Source: Rhodospirillales bacterium (GTDB lineage Bacteria; Pseudomonadota; Alphaproteobacteria; Micavibrionales; UBA2020). Taken from it: 8,811 bases of DNA. The notes under the pieces are model-generated. The model did no database searches, was not told the DNA's origin, and was given only the letters and a program-made list of their open reading frames with translations. Within the stretch, counting starts at the first letter, position 1. Each line of letters begins with the position of its first letter. A program made the translations under genes and the position numbers. The stretch covers positions 1 through 8,811 of the forward strand of contig JAHFPI010000069.1 of the NCBI GenBank assembly GCA_023266795.1, written 5' to 3'. Below are positions 1 to 5,225 of this stretch, one piece after another.

Positions 1-1
1 G

Positions 2-808
2 CTGGCCGATACGCTGGCGACGCTCTGGCTGCGCGGCGTTGTGCTCCTGCTGGCGGTGATGCTGTGCCTCACAACACCGGCGGCGGCAGAGGATACAAAA
101 GATCTCGTCTCCGGCCTCTATCTGGGCTATATCGAAACCGGCGATCAGGATATTGACCGCACCAGTTATAACGGCCTGACGGGGCTGGGAGAAGTCATCA
201 GCGCCCGCACCACGGCAAAAGTCAAAGGCGTGGTGGCGCTCAATCCGGACAGCGACCCGCTCGCCTATTATCCGGTGATTTACTGGCCGATGAGCGGGCA
301 GCAGACCGGTCTGTCGGTAACAGCGGCGCATAACATCCAGAATTACTTAAGTCAGGGCGGGATGATCCTGTTTGATACGCGCGACCGGCAGTTCGGCGAT
401 GCGGCGGAAAGCACGTCTTCCCCCGGCGCGCGCAAGCTGCGGGAGCTGACGCAGAACCTGCAGATCCCCGAACTGGCGGACATTCCCAAAGATCATATTT
501 TAACACGCAGCTTTTACCTGCTTGACGATTTCCCCGGACACTATGCCGGCAGCAAACTGTGGGTGGAAAAAGAACCCAGCCCGCGCCACGACGCCGTAAC
601 TTCCGTCATCATCGGCGCGAACGACTGGGCGGCGGCGTGGTCGAAGGACCCGCGCGACATGTCGCGTTTCATGATCGAACCCGGCGGCGAGCGGCAGCGG
701 GAAATGGCCTACCGTTTCGGGGTTAATCTGGTGATGGTGGCCCTGACCGGCAATTACAAGGCGGATCAGGTGCACATTCCCTACATTCTGGAGCGGCTGG
801 GACAATGA
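2..808 (+). CDS. DUF4159 domain protein, C-terminal part (5' end outside window)
   Basis: The reading frame is open to the first bases of the window, so this is the C-terminal 268 residues of a longer protein rather than a gene starting at the internal GTG at 41. The visible part begins with a short stretch ending in LWLRG, then a hydrophobic segment (VVLLLAVMLCLTT), then a DUF4159 domain. Family hallmarks I recognise are YIETGDQDID near the domain start, YWPMSG, GGMILFDTRD, VIIGANDWAAAW, the block REMAYRFGVNLVMVALTGNY, and the terminal ILERLGQ. In alphaproteobacteria this domain is usually the C-terminal end of a roughly 900-residue protein with an N-terminal BatA-like membrane region, encoded after MoxR ATPase and DUF58 genes; that upstream context is inferred. 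The GGxxxFDTRD region suggests a glutamine-amidotransferase-like fold without an obvious catalytic cysteine. The biochemical function is unknown. The stop overlaps the next start (ATGA at 805-808), so the two proteins are probably translationally coupled. Confidence 0.9.
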   Translation: MADTLATLWLRGVVLLLAVMLCLTTPAAAEDTKDLVSGLYLGYIETGDQDIDRTSYNGLTGLGEVISARTTAKVKGVVALNPDSDPLAYYPVIYWPMSGQQTGLSVTAAHNIQNYLSQGGMILFDTRDRQFGDAAESTSSPGARKLRELTQNLQIPELADIPKDHILTRSFYLLDDFPGHYAGSKLWVEKEPSPRHDAVTSVIIGANDWAAAWSKDPRDMSRFMIEPGGERQREMAYRFGVNLVMVALTGNYKADQVHIPYILERLGQ

Positions 809-2901
809 ACGCAGTATTCCAATGGTCGCCCCTCCTGCCCCTCCCCGCCATCGCCCTGCTGGCGGCAGCGGCGGTTATTGTCTTTGCTCTGGCTGCTTGG
901 AAACGGACGCCGGATTTTTACGGACGGGGCATCCTGTTTATCGTTCTGGGATTCCTGCTGCTCAATCCGGTTATCATCAACGAAGTACGCCAGCCGCTGC
1001 CAAACAAACTGGTGATCGTAACCGATGAATCGCCGAGCGAAAACATCGCCCAACGGAACGACACGGCAGAAAAAATTCTTGCCTATATCAAGAACGCGTT
1101 GAAAACGATGCCGGACGTCGAACCGGTCGTCATCCGCGCCGGACAGGACGCCGTCAGCCTGAAAAACCAGAACACCTCGCTGTTCGCGGCGCTGCGGGAG
1201 GGGCTGACCGGCATCCCGTCGGGGCAGGTCGCCGGAACGGTGCTGATCACTGACGGACAGGTGCACGACGTGCCGGAAGACGTGAAGCCGTGGGAAAAAC
1301 TGGCTCCCTTCCATGTCATCCTGACTGGCAAGAAAGATGAATTTGACCGCAAGGTAACGGTTGTCGAAGCGCCGAAGTACGGATTGCTCAGCCAGAACGT
1401 GACCATCAAGGTGAAAGTCGACGATATCGGCAGGTCGACCGGAACGCCGATAGCTCTTGATGTCCGTCAGGACGGAAAATCCCTCAGCCGGTCTACAGTC
1501 GCGGCGGGAGAAGTGCAGGAATACACTTTCAAGCTCGACCATCCCGGGCAGAATGTTTTCGAGTTTTCGGCGCCCGCCGAAAAAGGCGAACTGACGGAGA
1601 TCAACAATACCGCCGCCGTCATCGTCAACGGGGTGCGGGACCGCCTGCGGGTGCTGCTCGTTTCCGGCAGGCCGCACATCGGCGAGCGGGCATGGCGCGA
1701 CCTGCTGAAATCCGACCCGTCGATTGACCTCGTCCACTTCACAATTCTGCGCTCGCCCACGTCGTTCGATAATACGCCGTCAAAGGAACTGTCGCTGATC
1801 GCCTTTCCGGTGGAGGAATTGTTCGAGAAAAAAATCCGCGAATTCGACCTGATCATCTTCGATAAATACGCCCAGTACGGCCTGTTGCAGCAGCAATACT
1901 TCATCAACATCGCCTCCTATGTGAAGGAGGGAGGCGCCTTCCTGATGGCGATGGGATCGGATCATCCGGAGCAAAGCATCTTCGAAACGGCTCTCGGCGA
2001 TGTCCTGCCGATCGAGCCGAAAGCGCCGGAGCAGAGCATTCTCTCCGGCTCCTATCTGCCGCAACTAACCGACCTCGGCAAAACCCATCCGGTCACCGGC
2101 GACCTTCAGGGCAACGCGAAACCGTGGGGCGCGTGGCTGAGTCAGGTCGATGTCAACCAGACCAAAGGGCAGGTTTTGATGACGGGCGCCGGCGGGCGGC
2201 CTTTGCTGGTGCTGGACAAGGCAGGCGACGGGCGCGTGGCCGTGCTGACCAGCGACAACATCTGGCTATGGTCGAAAGGCGTTGACGGCGGCGGGCCTTA
2301 TACGGAGTTACTGCGCCATGTTGCGCACTGGCTGATGAAAGAACCCGAGTTGGAAGAAGATTTCATCAAGGCCGAAGCGCGCGGCGATGTGATAACGGTT
2401 TCGGAGCGGAACCTGACGCCCGATCCGAAAGCCGTCACCCTGACCCATCCCGACGGAAAAGCTGAAACCATCCCACTCCTGACACAGGAAAAAGGCTGGG
2501 TCAGCGCCAAAGTCATCGCCGACCAGAACGGCATCTATCGTTTCAGCAATGGCAGCAAAACGGCCTTCGCGATTATTGGCACCTCCCTGAGCGCGGAATT
2601 CTCCGATGTCCACACCACCGCCGAAAAACTACAGCCGTTAGTTGATAAAACAAAAGGCGCGGTCATCTGGTATTCCGAAACGCCCCGTTTCTCGCTGACA
2701 AAAATAAAAGCCGGCAGCGGCCATTTTGGCGGCAAGGACTGGCTGGGGCTAAAAGATAATTCGGCCTATCGGGTGACGAATGTCGAAAGTGCGCCGCTGA
2801 TACCTAACTGGTTGTCCTTAATTGTTATTTTCGGCGGCCTGCTCGCGGTCTGGAAGCGGGAGAGCGGGAAAAAGGGCGCTAATTTTCCAGAGTCGGTTTG
2901 A
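805..2901 (+). CDS. Membrane-anchored vWA-like / glutamine amidotransferase-like protein
   Basis: A 698-residue protein partnered with the DUF4159 gene through an ATGA overlap. Two N-terminal hydrophobic helices (about 10-31 and 38-58) and one C-terminal helix (about 667-684, followed by basic WKRESGKK) place the large middle part on one side of the membrane, probably the periplasm. Residues 69-155 look like a von Willebrand A fold: DESPS at 74-78 fits the metal-binding DxSxS motif, T124 is a candidate for the middle MIDAS residue, and ITDG at 148-151 fits the last MIDAS element. Residues 281-400 resemble the class I glutamine amidotransferase-like domain seen in this family (LRVLLVSGRPHIGERAW, then DLIIFDKY and YVKEGGAFLMAMG), but I see no nucleophilic cysteine, so a binding rather than catalytic role is likely. 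Similar proteins sit in MoxR-linked clusters and are usually annotated only as membrane proteins. Their substrate is unknown. Confidence 0.85.
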   Translation: MNAVFQWSPLLPLPAIALLAAAAVIVFALAAWKRTPDFYGRGILFIVLGFLLLNPVIINEVRQPLPNKLVIVTDESPSENIAQRNDTAEKILAYIKNALKTMPDVEPVVIRAGQDAVSLKNQNTSLFAALREGLTGIPSGQVAGTVLITDGQVHDVPEDVKPWEKLAPFHVILTGKKDEFDRKVTVVEAPKYGLLSQNVTIKVKVDDIGRSTGTPIALDVRQDGKSLSRSTVAAGEVQEYTFKLDHPGQNVFEFSAPAEKGELTEINNTAAVIVNGVRDRLRVLLVSGRPHIGERAWRDLLKSDPSIDLVHFTILRSPTSFDNTPSKELSLIAFPVEELFEKKIREFDLIIFDKYAQYGLLQQQYFINIASYVKEGGAFLMAMGSDHPEQSIFETALGDVLPIEPKAPEQSILSGSYLPQLTDLGKTHPVTGDLQGNAKPWGAWLSQVDVNQTKGQVLMTGAGGRPLLVLDKAGDGRVAVLTSDNIWLWSKGVDGGGPYTELLRHVAHWLMKEPELEEDFIKAEARGDVITVSERNLTPDPKAVTLTHPDGKAETIPLLTQEKGWVSAKVIADQNGIYRFSNGSKTAFAIIGTSLSAEFSDVHTTAEKLQPLVDKTKGAVIWYSETPRFSLTKIKAGSGHFGGKDWLGLKDNSAYRVTNVESAPLIPNWLSLIVIFGGLLAVWKRESGKKGANFPESV

Positions 2902-2970
2902 CAAGAATCGAATAGCAGTTAAAAATGCTTGCACACCAAGTCTTTATCAACAAAATAAGGATCCGGCGCC

Positions 2971-3054
2971 ATGAGCATGAAGAGAAAACTCGGTCAATCC
3001 GCACCCAAGCCGCTTCATCCCGCGCCCGCAACTCCGGCACCGTTAAAAAAATAA
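2971..3054 (+). CDS. Possible 27-residue basic, proline-rich small protein
   Basis: A short frame reads MSMKRKLGQSAPKPLHPAPA and then seven more residues ending in LKK. It is basic at the start, rich in proline and alanine in the middle, and has no membrane segment. The reason to consider it is the start region: AAGGA at 2957-2961 lies 9 bases before the ATG, an ideal Shine-Dalgarno spacing. The codons used (CCG, GCG, CCC, CTC) resemble those of the neighbouring genes. It lies just downstream of the membrane-protein operon and before the repeat-flanked region. I do not recognise a family. It could equally be a decayed remnant or chance. A longer overlapping frame at 2925-3113 has no comparable start signal. 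Confidence 0.33.
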   Translation: MSMKRKLGQSAPKPLHPAPATPAPLKK

Positions 3055-3139
3055 TCGGCTTTTCATCTTTCTCTCCGGAAGAGATGGTGCGGGCTCATTG
3101 CCGGGTTTTGTGATATTTATTGTGACAGCAAGATTTAAA

Positions 3140-3183
3140 AGGGTAAATACGTTGCGTCGTCTCCGCCATTTTCAATTTACCCT
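3140..3183 (-). terminator. Possible terminator of the minus-strand NTPase gene, inside the left repeat
   Basis: Read on the minus strand, AGGGTAAAT (3183-3175) pairs perfectly with ATTTACCCT (3148-3140) and is followed by a short T-run (TTTT, with AAAT after it). It starts 24 bases past the stop codon of the gene ending at 3207. The 9-bp stem and T-run fit a rho-independent terminator. However, the loop is long (26 bases) and the stem is part of a dispersed repeat, so termination may be incidental. Confidence 0.35.
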
Positions 3184-3195
3184 GACCCCTTTGAT
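3170..3195 (-). repeat. Left copy of outward-facing 26-bp inverted repeat
   Basis: The plus strand reads TTTCAATTTACCCTGACC followed by CCTTTGAT. Its reverse complement matches 4114-4139 at 24 of 26 positions. The AAAGGGGTCAGGGTAAATTG core, read on the minus strand, resembles GGGGTCAGAGTAAATTG-type intergenic elements that I recall near REP-type/IS200-like transposases in proteobacteria; that link is from memory and not verified. With the downstream arm at 3140-3148 it forms an imperfect palindrome, as such elements often do. Confidence 0.7.
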
Positions 3196-3206
3196 CGTTA
3201 AGCAGA

Positions 3207-3920
3207 TCAGGGACCCTTCGGGCGCGGTGTGGAAAGTTTCTTTTTTGGCGTTATTGACGGAGCAGCAGTGGGATTATCCCTCGGGGCCAGTTGTTCAGAG
3301 CCGTTAGTCTTATAACTGCGCTCATCAACTCCAGGCAGTTGTGCTGTAAGTTGCTCGGATAACCAGGAAGGTAGTTCTTTCTTTGGCTTAGAGGTCATGA
3401 CGAAAAATATGCCTTCAGGCAGGTCACCAGGTGCAGGAATAAAATCAGCAATATTCCAGTGCCCATCTTCTGGACGCGATATATTTTCAAGCCCATCCAG
3501 ACATATCAAAATAGGACTCTGCCCGCGGAAATGATTGGCGATGCGTTGCCACTCCTCCAGCGTACGGATCATCTCCTGCTGTGGGTCTGGCGCTCTTGTC
3601 ATCTCGGTTCTGGCATAAGGCAGTGGTTTCTGGCCTGCAGATACTCCAATCTTACTACTCAGGTCGTCCTTGACGTGATCCGCGAACCACGAGGGATGTA
3701 TGTTGGGCTCGATATGGTATTTTACTACCAATAATTCTTCGGGCAGTCTAAATCCGGCATGCTCTAAGGGAACTGAGCCACCTTCTATTGTGTCGATGAA
3801 GGCGGATTTGTTTGCTTCATCTGAAGCTTGCAGCCACAAGATTCCTGAACTTTTCAGTGTTAGAAGGTTCATTACTTCTGCGCTCATATCGTCTTGCAGG
3901 CCTTTTTTACTGATATCCAT
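3207..3920 (-). CDS. Stand-alone STAND/NACHT-like P-loop NTPase fragment with degenerate Walker A
   Basis: A 237-residue protein that I do not recognise as a named family, but whose motif order fits a STAND/NACHT-type NTPase core. Residues 26-39 (GILWLQ then ASDEANKS) sit where such proteins have GILWxxGxxGxGKS: the Lys-Ser pair (38-39) is kept but the glycines at 32 and 37 are lost. VVKYHIEPNIHPSWF at 65-79 resembles the strand and linker after the P-loop helix. ILICLDGLENIS at 137-148 is a Walker B-like strand with D142 and E145. IFFVMTSKP at 171-179 resembles the sensor-1 strand, with SK instead of SR. The last roughly 40 residues are proline- and lysine-rich, and no winged-helix or repeat domain follows, so the protein is short for the class. 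GGGAG lies 9 bases before the ATG, supporting this start. Its base composition is visibly more AT-rich than its neighbours and it opposes them in strand. It is probably a transferred, decayed or repurposed fragment; nucleotide hydrolysis is doubtful. Confidence 0.7.
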   Translation of the reverse strand: MDISKKGLQDDMSAEVMNLLTLKSSGILWLQASDEANKSAFIDTIEGGSVPLEHAGFRLPEELLVVKYHIEPNIHPSWFADHVKDDLSSKIGVSAGQKPLPYARTEMTRAPDPQQEMIRTLEEWQRIANHFRGQSPILICLDGLENISRPEDGHWNIADFIPAPGDLPEGIFFVMTSKPKKELPSWLSEQLTAQLPGVDERSYKTNGSEQLAPRDNPTAAPSITPKKKLSTPRPKGP

Positions 3921-3959
3921 GTAAATGAACTCCCACTTGGATTGATCTTAGACTATTTA

Positions 3960-3972
3960 TATGTTAAACATA
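3960..3972. promoter_or_regulatory. Palindrome upstream of the NTPase gene, possible operator/promoter
   Basis: TATGTT, one base, then AACATA: a perfect 6-bp inverted repeat in AT-rich DNA, ending 40 bases before the start codon at 3920. On the minus strand the same stretch continues into TATAAAT, which could serve as a -10 element. The position suits an operator overlapping a promoter, but no regulator gene is nearby. Confidence 0.3.
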
Positions 3973-4092
3973 AAAGATTAATGGATGGTTAATAAAGGAG
4001 CTGACGCCAGCTTTTTGCGGGATGAGGCATAAATAAAAAGAACCGGCAGGGATATACCGAAATCCCCCTCAAAGCACCTCCCAAAAACCCCC

Positions 4093-4122
4093 GTAATAAT
4101 CAAAGGGGTAATAATCAAAGGG
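4093..4122 (+). repeat. 15-bp tandem duplication at the right inverted repeat
   Basis: GTAATAATCAAAGGG occurs twice head to tail (4093-4107 and 4108-4122) without mismatch. The second copy runs into the right inverted repeat, so the inner end of that repeat has been partly duplicated. Confidence 0.85.
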
Positions 4123-4139
4123 GTCGGAGTAAATTGAAA
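4114..4139 (+). repeat. Right copy of outward-facing 26-bp inverted repeat
   Basis: The plus strand reads ATCAAAGGGGTCGGAGTAAA followed by TTGAAA. It matches the reverse complement of 3170-3195 at 24 of 26 positions. Together the two copies enclose the NTPase gene and its promoter region (about 970 bp including both copies). The flanking bases (CGCCAT on the left, TCCCTT on the right) do not show a target-site duplication. Confidence 0.7.
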
Positions 4140-4154
4140 TCCCTTCGGGGTTTT
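4137..4154 (+). terminator. Small hairpin with UUCG-type loop and T-run
   Basis: AAATCCC, loop TTC, GGGGTTT (with one G-T pair) followed by T and G forms a compact hairpin directly after the right inverted repeat. It looks like a weak rho-independent terminator for plus-strand transcription, but no plus-strand gene is seen upstream in this stretch. Confidence 0.25.
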
Positions 4155-4171
4155 GCAGAGAGCGCAATTGA

Positions 4172-4332
4172 TTATAGCTGAATCCAAAATTACCTTTACG
4201 CCATGCCCGCGAAGGCGGGCATCCGGCACATCTTCATAATAAATGCCGCTTCGCGGTGTCCAGACCCCCGCCTGCGCGGGGGTGGCGGGGATGCGGGGGT
4301 GGCGGGGATGGGTGATTTTAGATTTAACTATA
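4172..4332. mobile_element. 161-bp MITE-like unit with terminal inverted repeats
   Basis: The left arm TATAGCTGAATCCAAAAT (4173-4190) is matched in inverted orientation at 4315-4332 (15 of 18 positions). Between the arms lie two strong hairpins: 4203-4222 (8-bp stem ATGCCCGC, loop GAAG) and 4264-4283 (8-bp stem ACCCCCGC, loop CTGC), plus a weaker one around 4246-4256. There is no coding sequence. This looks like a small non-autonomous or REP-type palindromic element of the kind scattered between genes in alphaproteobacteria. No clear target duplication is visible, so mobility is inferred only from the arms. Confidence 0.5.
4276..4309 (+). repeat. 17-bp tandem duplication, G-rich
   Basis: GCGGGGGTGGCGGGGAT is present twice in tandem (4276-4292 and 4293-4309), perfectly identical. 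The first copy contains the right arm of the hairpin at 4264-4283. It has several runs of four or five G, and is probably a slippage product inside the MITE-like unit. Confidence 0.85.
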
Positions 4333-4344
4333 GAGCCAGTTTGT

Positions 4345-4401
4345 TATAGCTGAATCTAAAACTATCCTTACATTTTCGCCACGCCGGACTTGTTCCGGCG
4401 T
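4345..4401 (+). repeat. Third repeat arm followed by GC-rich hairpin
   Basis: TATAGCTGAATCTAAAAC at 4345-4362 matches the left arm at 4173-4190 (16 of 18), and similarity continues through a CCTTAC/GCCA stretch. It then runs into a perfect 8-bp hairpin, ACGCCGGA, loop CTTGT, TCCGGCGT (4381-4401). It repeats the arm-then-hairpin order of the unit at 4172, but I find no inverted partner arm after it, so this may be a truncated copy. Confidence 0.6.
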
Positions 4402-4434
4402 CCATGGATGCCACAATAAATACGGCATGGCATC

Positions 4435-4465
4435 TTGTCTTGTCTATAATTATGAAAATTATAAT
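4435..4465 (+). promoter_or_regulatory. Candidate promoter for the small gene-dcd-pepA operon
   Basis: TTGTCT (4435-4440) and TATAAT (4460-4465) resemble sigma-70 elements, though the 19-bp spacing is longer than usual; a second TATAAT lies at 4445-4450. The DNA between is a 7-bp inverted repeat (TATAATT at 4445-4451 with AATTATA at 4457-4463), which could be an operator. The position, about 50 bases before the first gene of the group, fits. Confidence 0.35.
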
Positions 4466-4470
4466 ACCCT

Positions 4471-4498
4471 AAGCCTTGACCCGATGCCATCGGGGCTT
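4471..4498 (+). promoter_or_regulatory. Stem-loop in the leader of the small gene
   Basis: AAGCC (4471-4475) can pair with GGCTT (4494-4498), enclosing CCGA/TCGG with a TGCCA loop and a bulge. The structure ends 13 bases before the ATG at 4512 and uses up the only G-rich stretch that could serve as a ribosome binding site. It might damp translation. No T-run follows, so a terminator is unlikely. Confidence 0.3.
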
Positions 4499-4511
4499 TA
4501 GCTTCATCTCC

Positions 4512-4640
4512 ATGAACCATAAAACGACCCGTAGCGCCCCGATGCCGCTGAACAAGGCGCGGGACCAGAAACGTGCTGATGCCCTGCGCAGCAACCTGCT
4601 GAAACGCAAACAGCAAACCCGCGCGCGCAAGGAGAAGTAA
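4512..4640 (+). CDS. 42-residue Arg/Lys-rich small protein
   Basis: A complete 42-codon frame starting MNHKTTRSAPMPLNKARDQK, continuing ADALRSNLLKRKQQTRARKE and ending with lysine. It is strongly basic, and residues 13-42 look like one amphipathic helix. The pattern ADALRxNLxxRKxQxRARK resembles small hypothetical proteins that I recall encoded beside murA or other housekeeping genes in many alphaproteobacteria; I know no function for them. Codon choice matches dcd. The stop is 3 bases before dcd, and the dcd ribosome binding site (AAGGAG, 4629-4634) lies within its last codons, so the two are almost certainly cotranscribed and perhaps translationally coupled. Its own ATG lacks a clear Shine-Dalgarno sequence. 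A TTG at 4476 is an alternative in-frame start but is unlikely. Confidence 0.75.
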   Translation: MNHKTTRSAPMPLNKARDQKRADALRSNLLKRKQQTRARKEK

Positions 4641-4643
4641 TTT

Positions 4644-5198
4644 ATGGCGATCATGCCCGACAGCTGGATACGCGAACAGGCGCTCGAACAGGGCATGATC
4701 ACGCCGTTCGAGGAGCGCATGAAGCGCGAGGGGATTATTTCCTACGGCCTGTCCTCCTACGGCTACGACTGCCGCCTGTCGGACGAGTTCATGATTTTTA
4801 CCAATGTGGACAATGCGATCGTCGATCCGAAAAATTTCAACCCCGCCAGCTTCGTCACCCGTAAAACGGATGTCTGCATCATTCCGCCGAACAGCTTCGT
4901 ACTGGCGCGCACCGTGGAAACGTTCAAGGTGCCCCGCGACATACTGGTGATCTGCCTCGGCAAAAGCACCTATGCGCGCTGCGGCCTGATCGTCAACGTG
5001 ACCCCGCTGGAGCCGGAATGGGAAGGCCAAGTAACGCTGGAAATTTCCAACACCACCCCCCTGCCCGCCAAGGTTTACGCCAACGAGGGCATCGCCCAGT
5101 TCCTGTTTTTCAAGGGTGAAGGCGTATGCGAAGTGTCTTATGCCGACCGCGCCGGAAAATACATGGGGCAAAAGGGCGTCACGCTGCCACGAATGTAA
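4644..5198 (+). CDS. dcd: dCTP deaminase
   Basis: dCTP deaminase converts dCTP to dUTP and ammonia in the cytosol. The dUTP is then hydrolysed to dUMP, the precursor of dTMP. The 184 residues match the usual full length. Recognisable family blocks are SYGLSSYGYDCRLSDEF (33-49), GKSTYARCGL (106-115), VTPLEPEWEGQVTLEISNTT (119-138, with catalytic-position E133), YANEGIAQFLFF (145-156) and the C-terminal GKYMGQKGVTLP. The set is characteristic of the proteobacterial mono-functional enzyme; I cannot tell from sequence alone whether it also has dUTPase activity. The start is fixed by AAGGAG 9 bases upstream, inside the preceding small gene. It is followed after 27 bases by pepA, suggesting one operon. 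Confidence 0.97.
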   Translation: MAIMPDSWIREQALEQGMITPFEERMKREGIISYGLSSYGYDCRLSDEFMIFTNVDNAIVDPKNFNPASFVTRKTDVCIIPPNSFVLARTVETFKVPRDILVICLGKSTYARCGLIVNVTPLEPEWEGQVTLEISNTTPLPAKVYANEGIAQFLFFKGEGVCEVSYADRAGKYMGQKGVTLPRM

Positions 5199-5225
5199 TA
5201 AGTTTAACAGAGAAGGAATTTTACA

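Larger units (their letters stand above)
2902..3206. other. Intergenic stretch with possible small ORF and repeat/hairpin
   Basis: About 300 bases follow the membrane-protein gene. They hold a possible 27-codon ORF (2971-3054), a short 5-bp hairpin with loop CCGGA at 3070-3084 that lacks a T-run, and a longer-range inverted repeat (3140-3148 with 3175-3183) that belongs to the left flanking repeat of the NTPase gene. I see no convincing rho-independent terminator directly after 2901. Confidence 0.6.
3921..4511. other. Repeat-rich intergenic region without a convincing gene
   Basis: Almost 600 bases separate the NTPase start from the small gene before dcd. They contain an operator-like palindrome, the right copy of the flanking inverted repeat with a 15-bp tandem duplication, a 161-bp MITE-like unit with internal hairpins, a 17-bp tandem duplication, another copy of the repeat arm followed by a hairpin, and an AT-rich promoter-like stretch. 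The 83-codon minus frame at 3978-4229 is made almost wholly of this repeat DNA. Confidence 0.75.

Noticed and set aside
41..808. DUF4159 gene starting at the GTG at 41 as a complete secreted protein
   Set aside because: The frame is open upstream to the window edge and the preceding residues (LADTLATLWLRG) fit the longer BatA-DUF4159 architecture, so the hydrophobic stretch is more likely an internal membrane helix.
781..1737. 318-codon minus-strand frame opposite the membrane-protein gene
   Set aside because: It is antisense to a gene with recognisable domains and membrane helices, has shadow-type composition, and shows no family signature.
2925..3113. 62-codon plus frame after the membrane-protein gene
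   Set aside because: It has no ribosome binding site at its ATG and odd composition. It overlaps a shorter frame with a much better start signal.
3098..3307. 69-codon plus frame across the left inverted repeat
   Set aside because: It spans the repeat and the end of the minus-strand gene and translates the repeat as FQFTLTPLIVKQ, a chance product.
3459..3924. Plus-strand frames of 91 and 74 codons opposite the NTPase gene
   Set aside because: The minus-strand product has coherent NTPase-like motifs and a good start; these frames are its shadows.
3170..4139. Complete insertion sequence
   Set aside because: The enclosed gene shows no transposase motif and there is no target-site duplication, so only a cassette-like arrangement can be claimed.
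3978..4229. 83-codon minus frame in the repeat region
   Set aside because: It is built from the 15-bp tandem repeat (giving TPLIITPLIIT), the flanking inverted repeat and a hairpin arm, so coding is very unlikely.
4093..4310. Possible CRISPR array because of short tandem repeats
   Set aside because: The repeats are directly adjacent two-copy duplications of 15 and 17 bp with no spacers and no cas genes.
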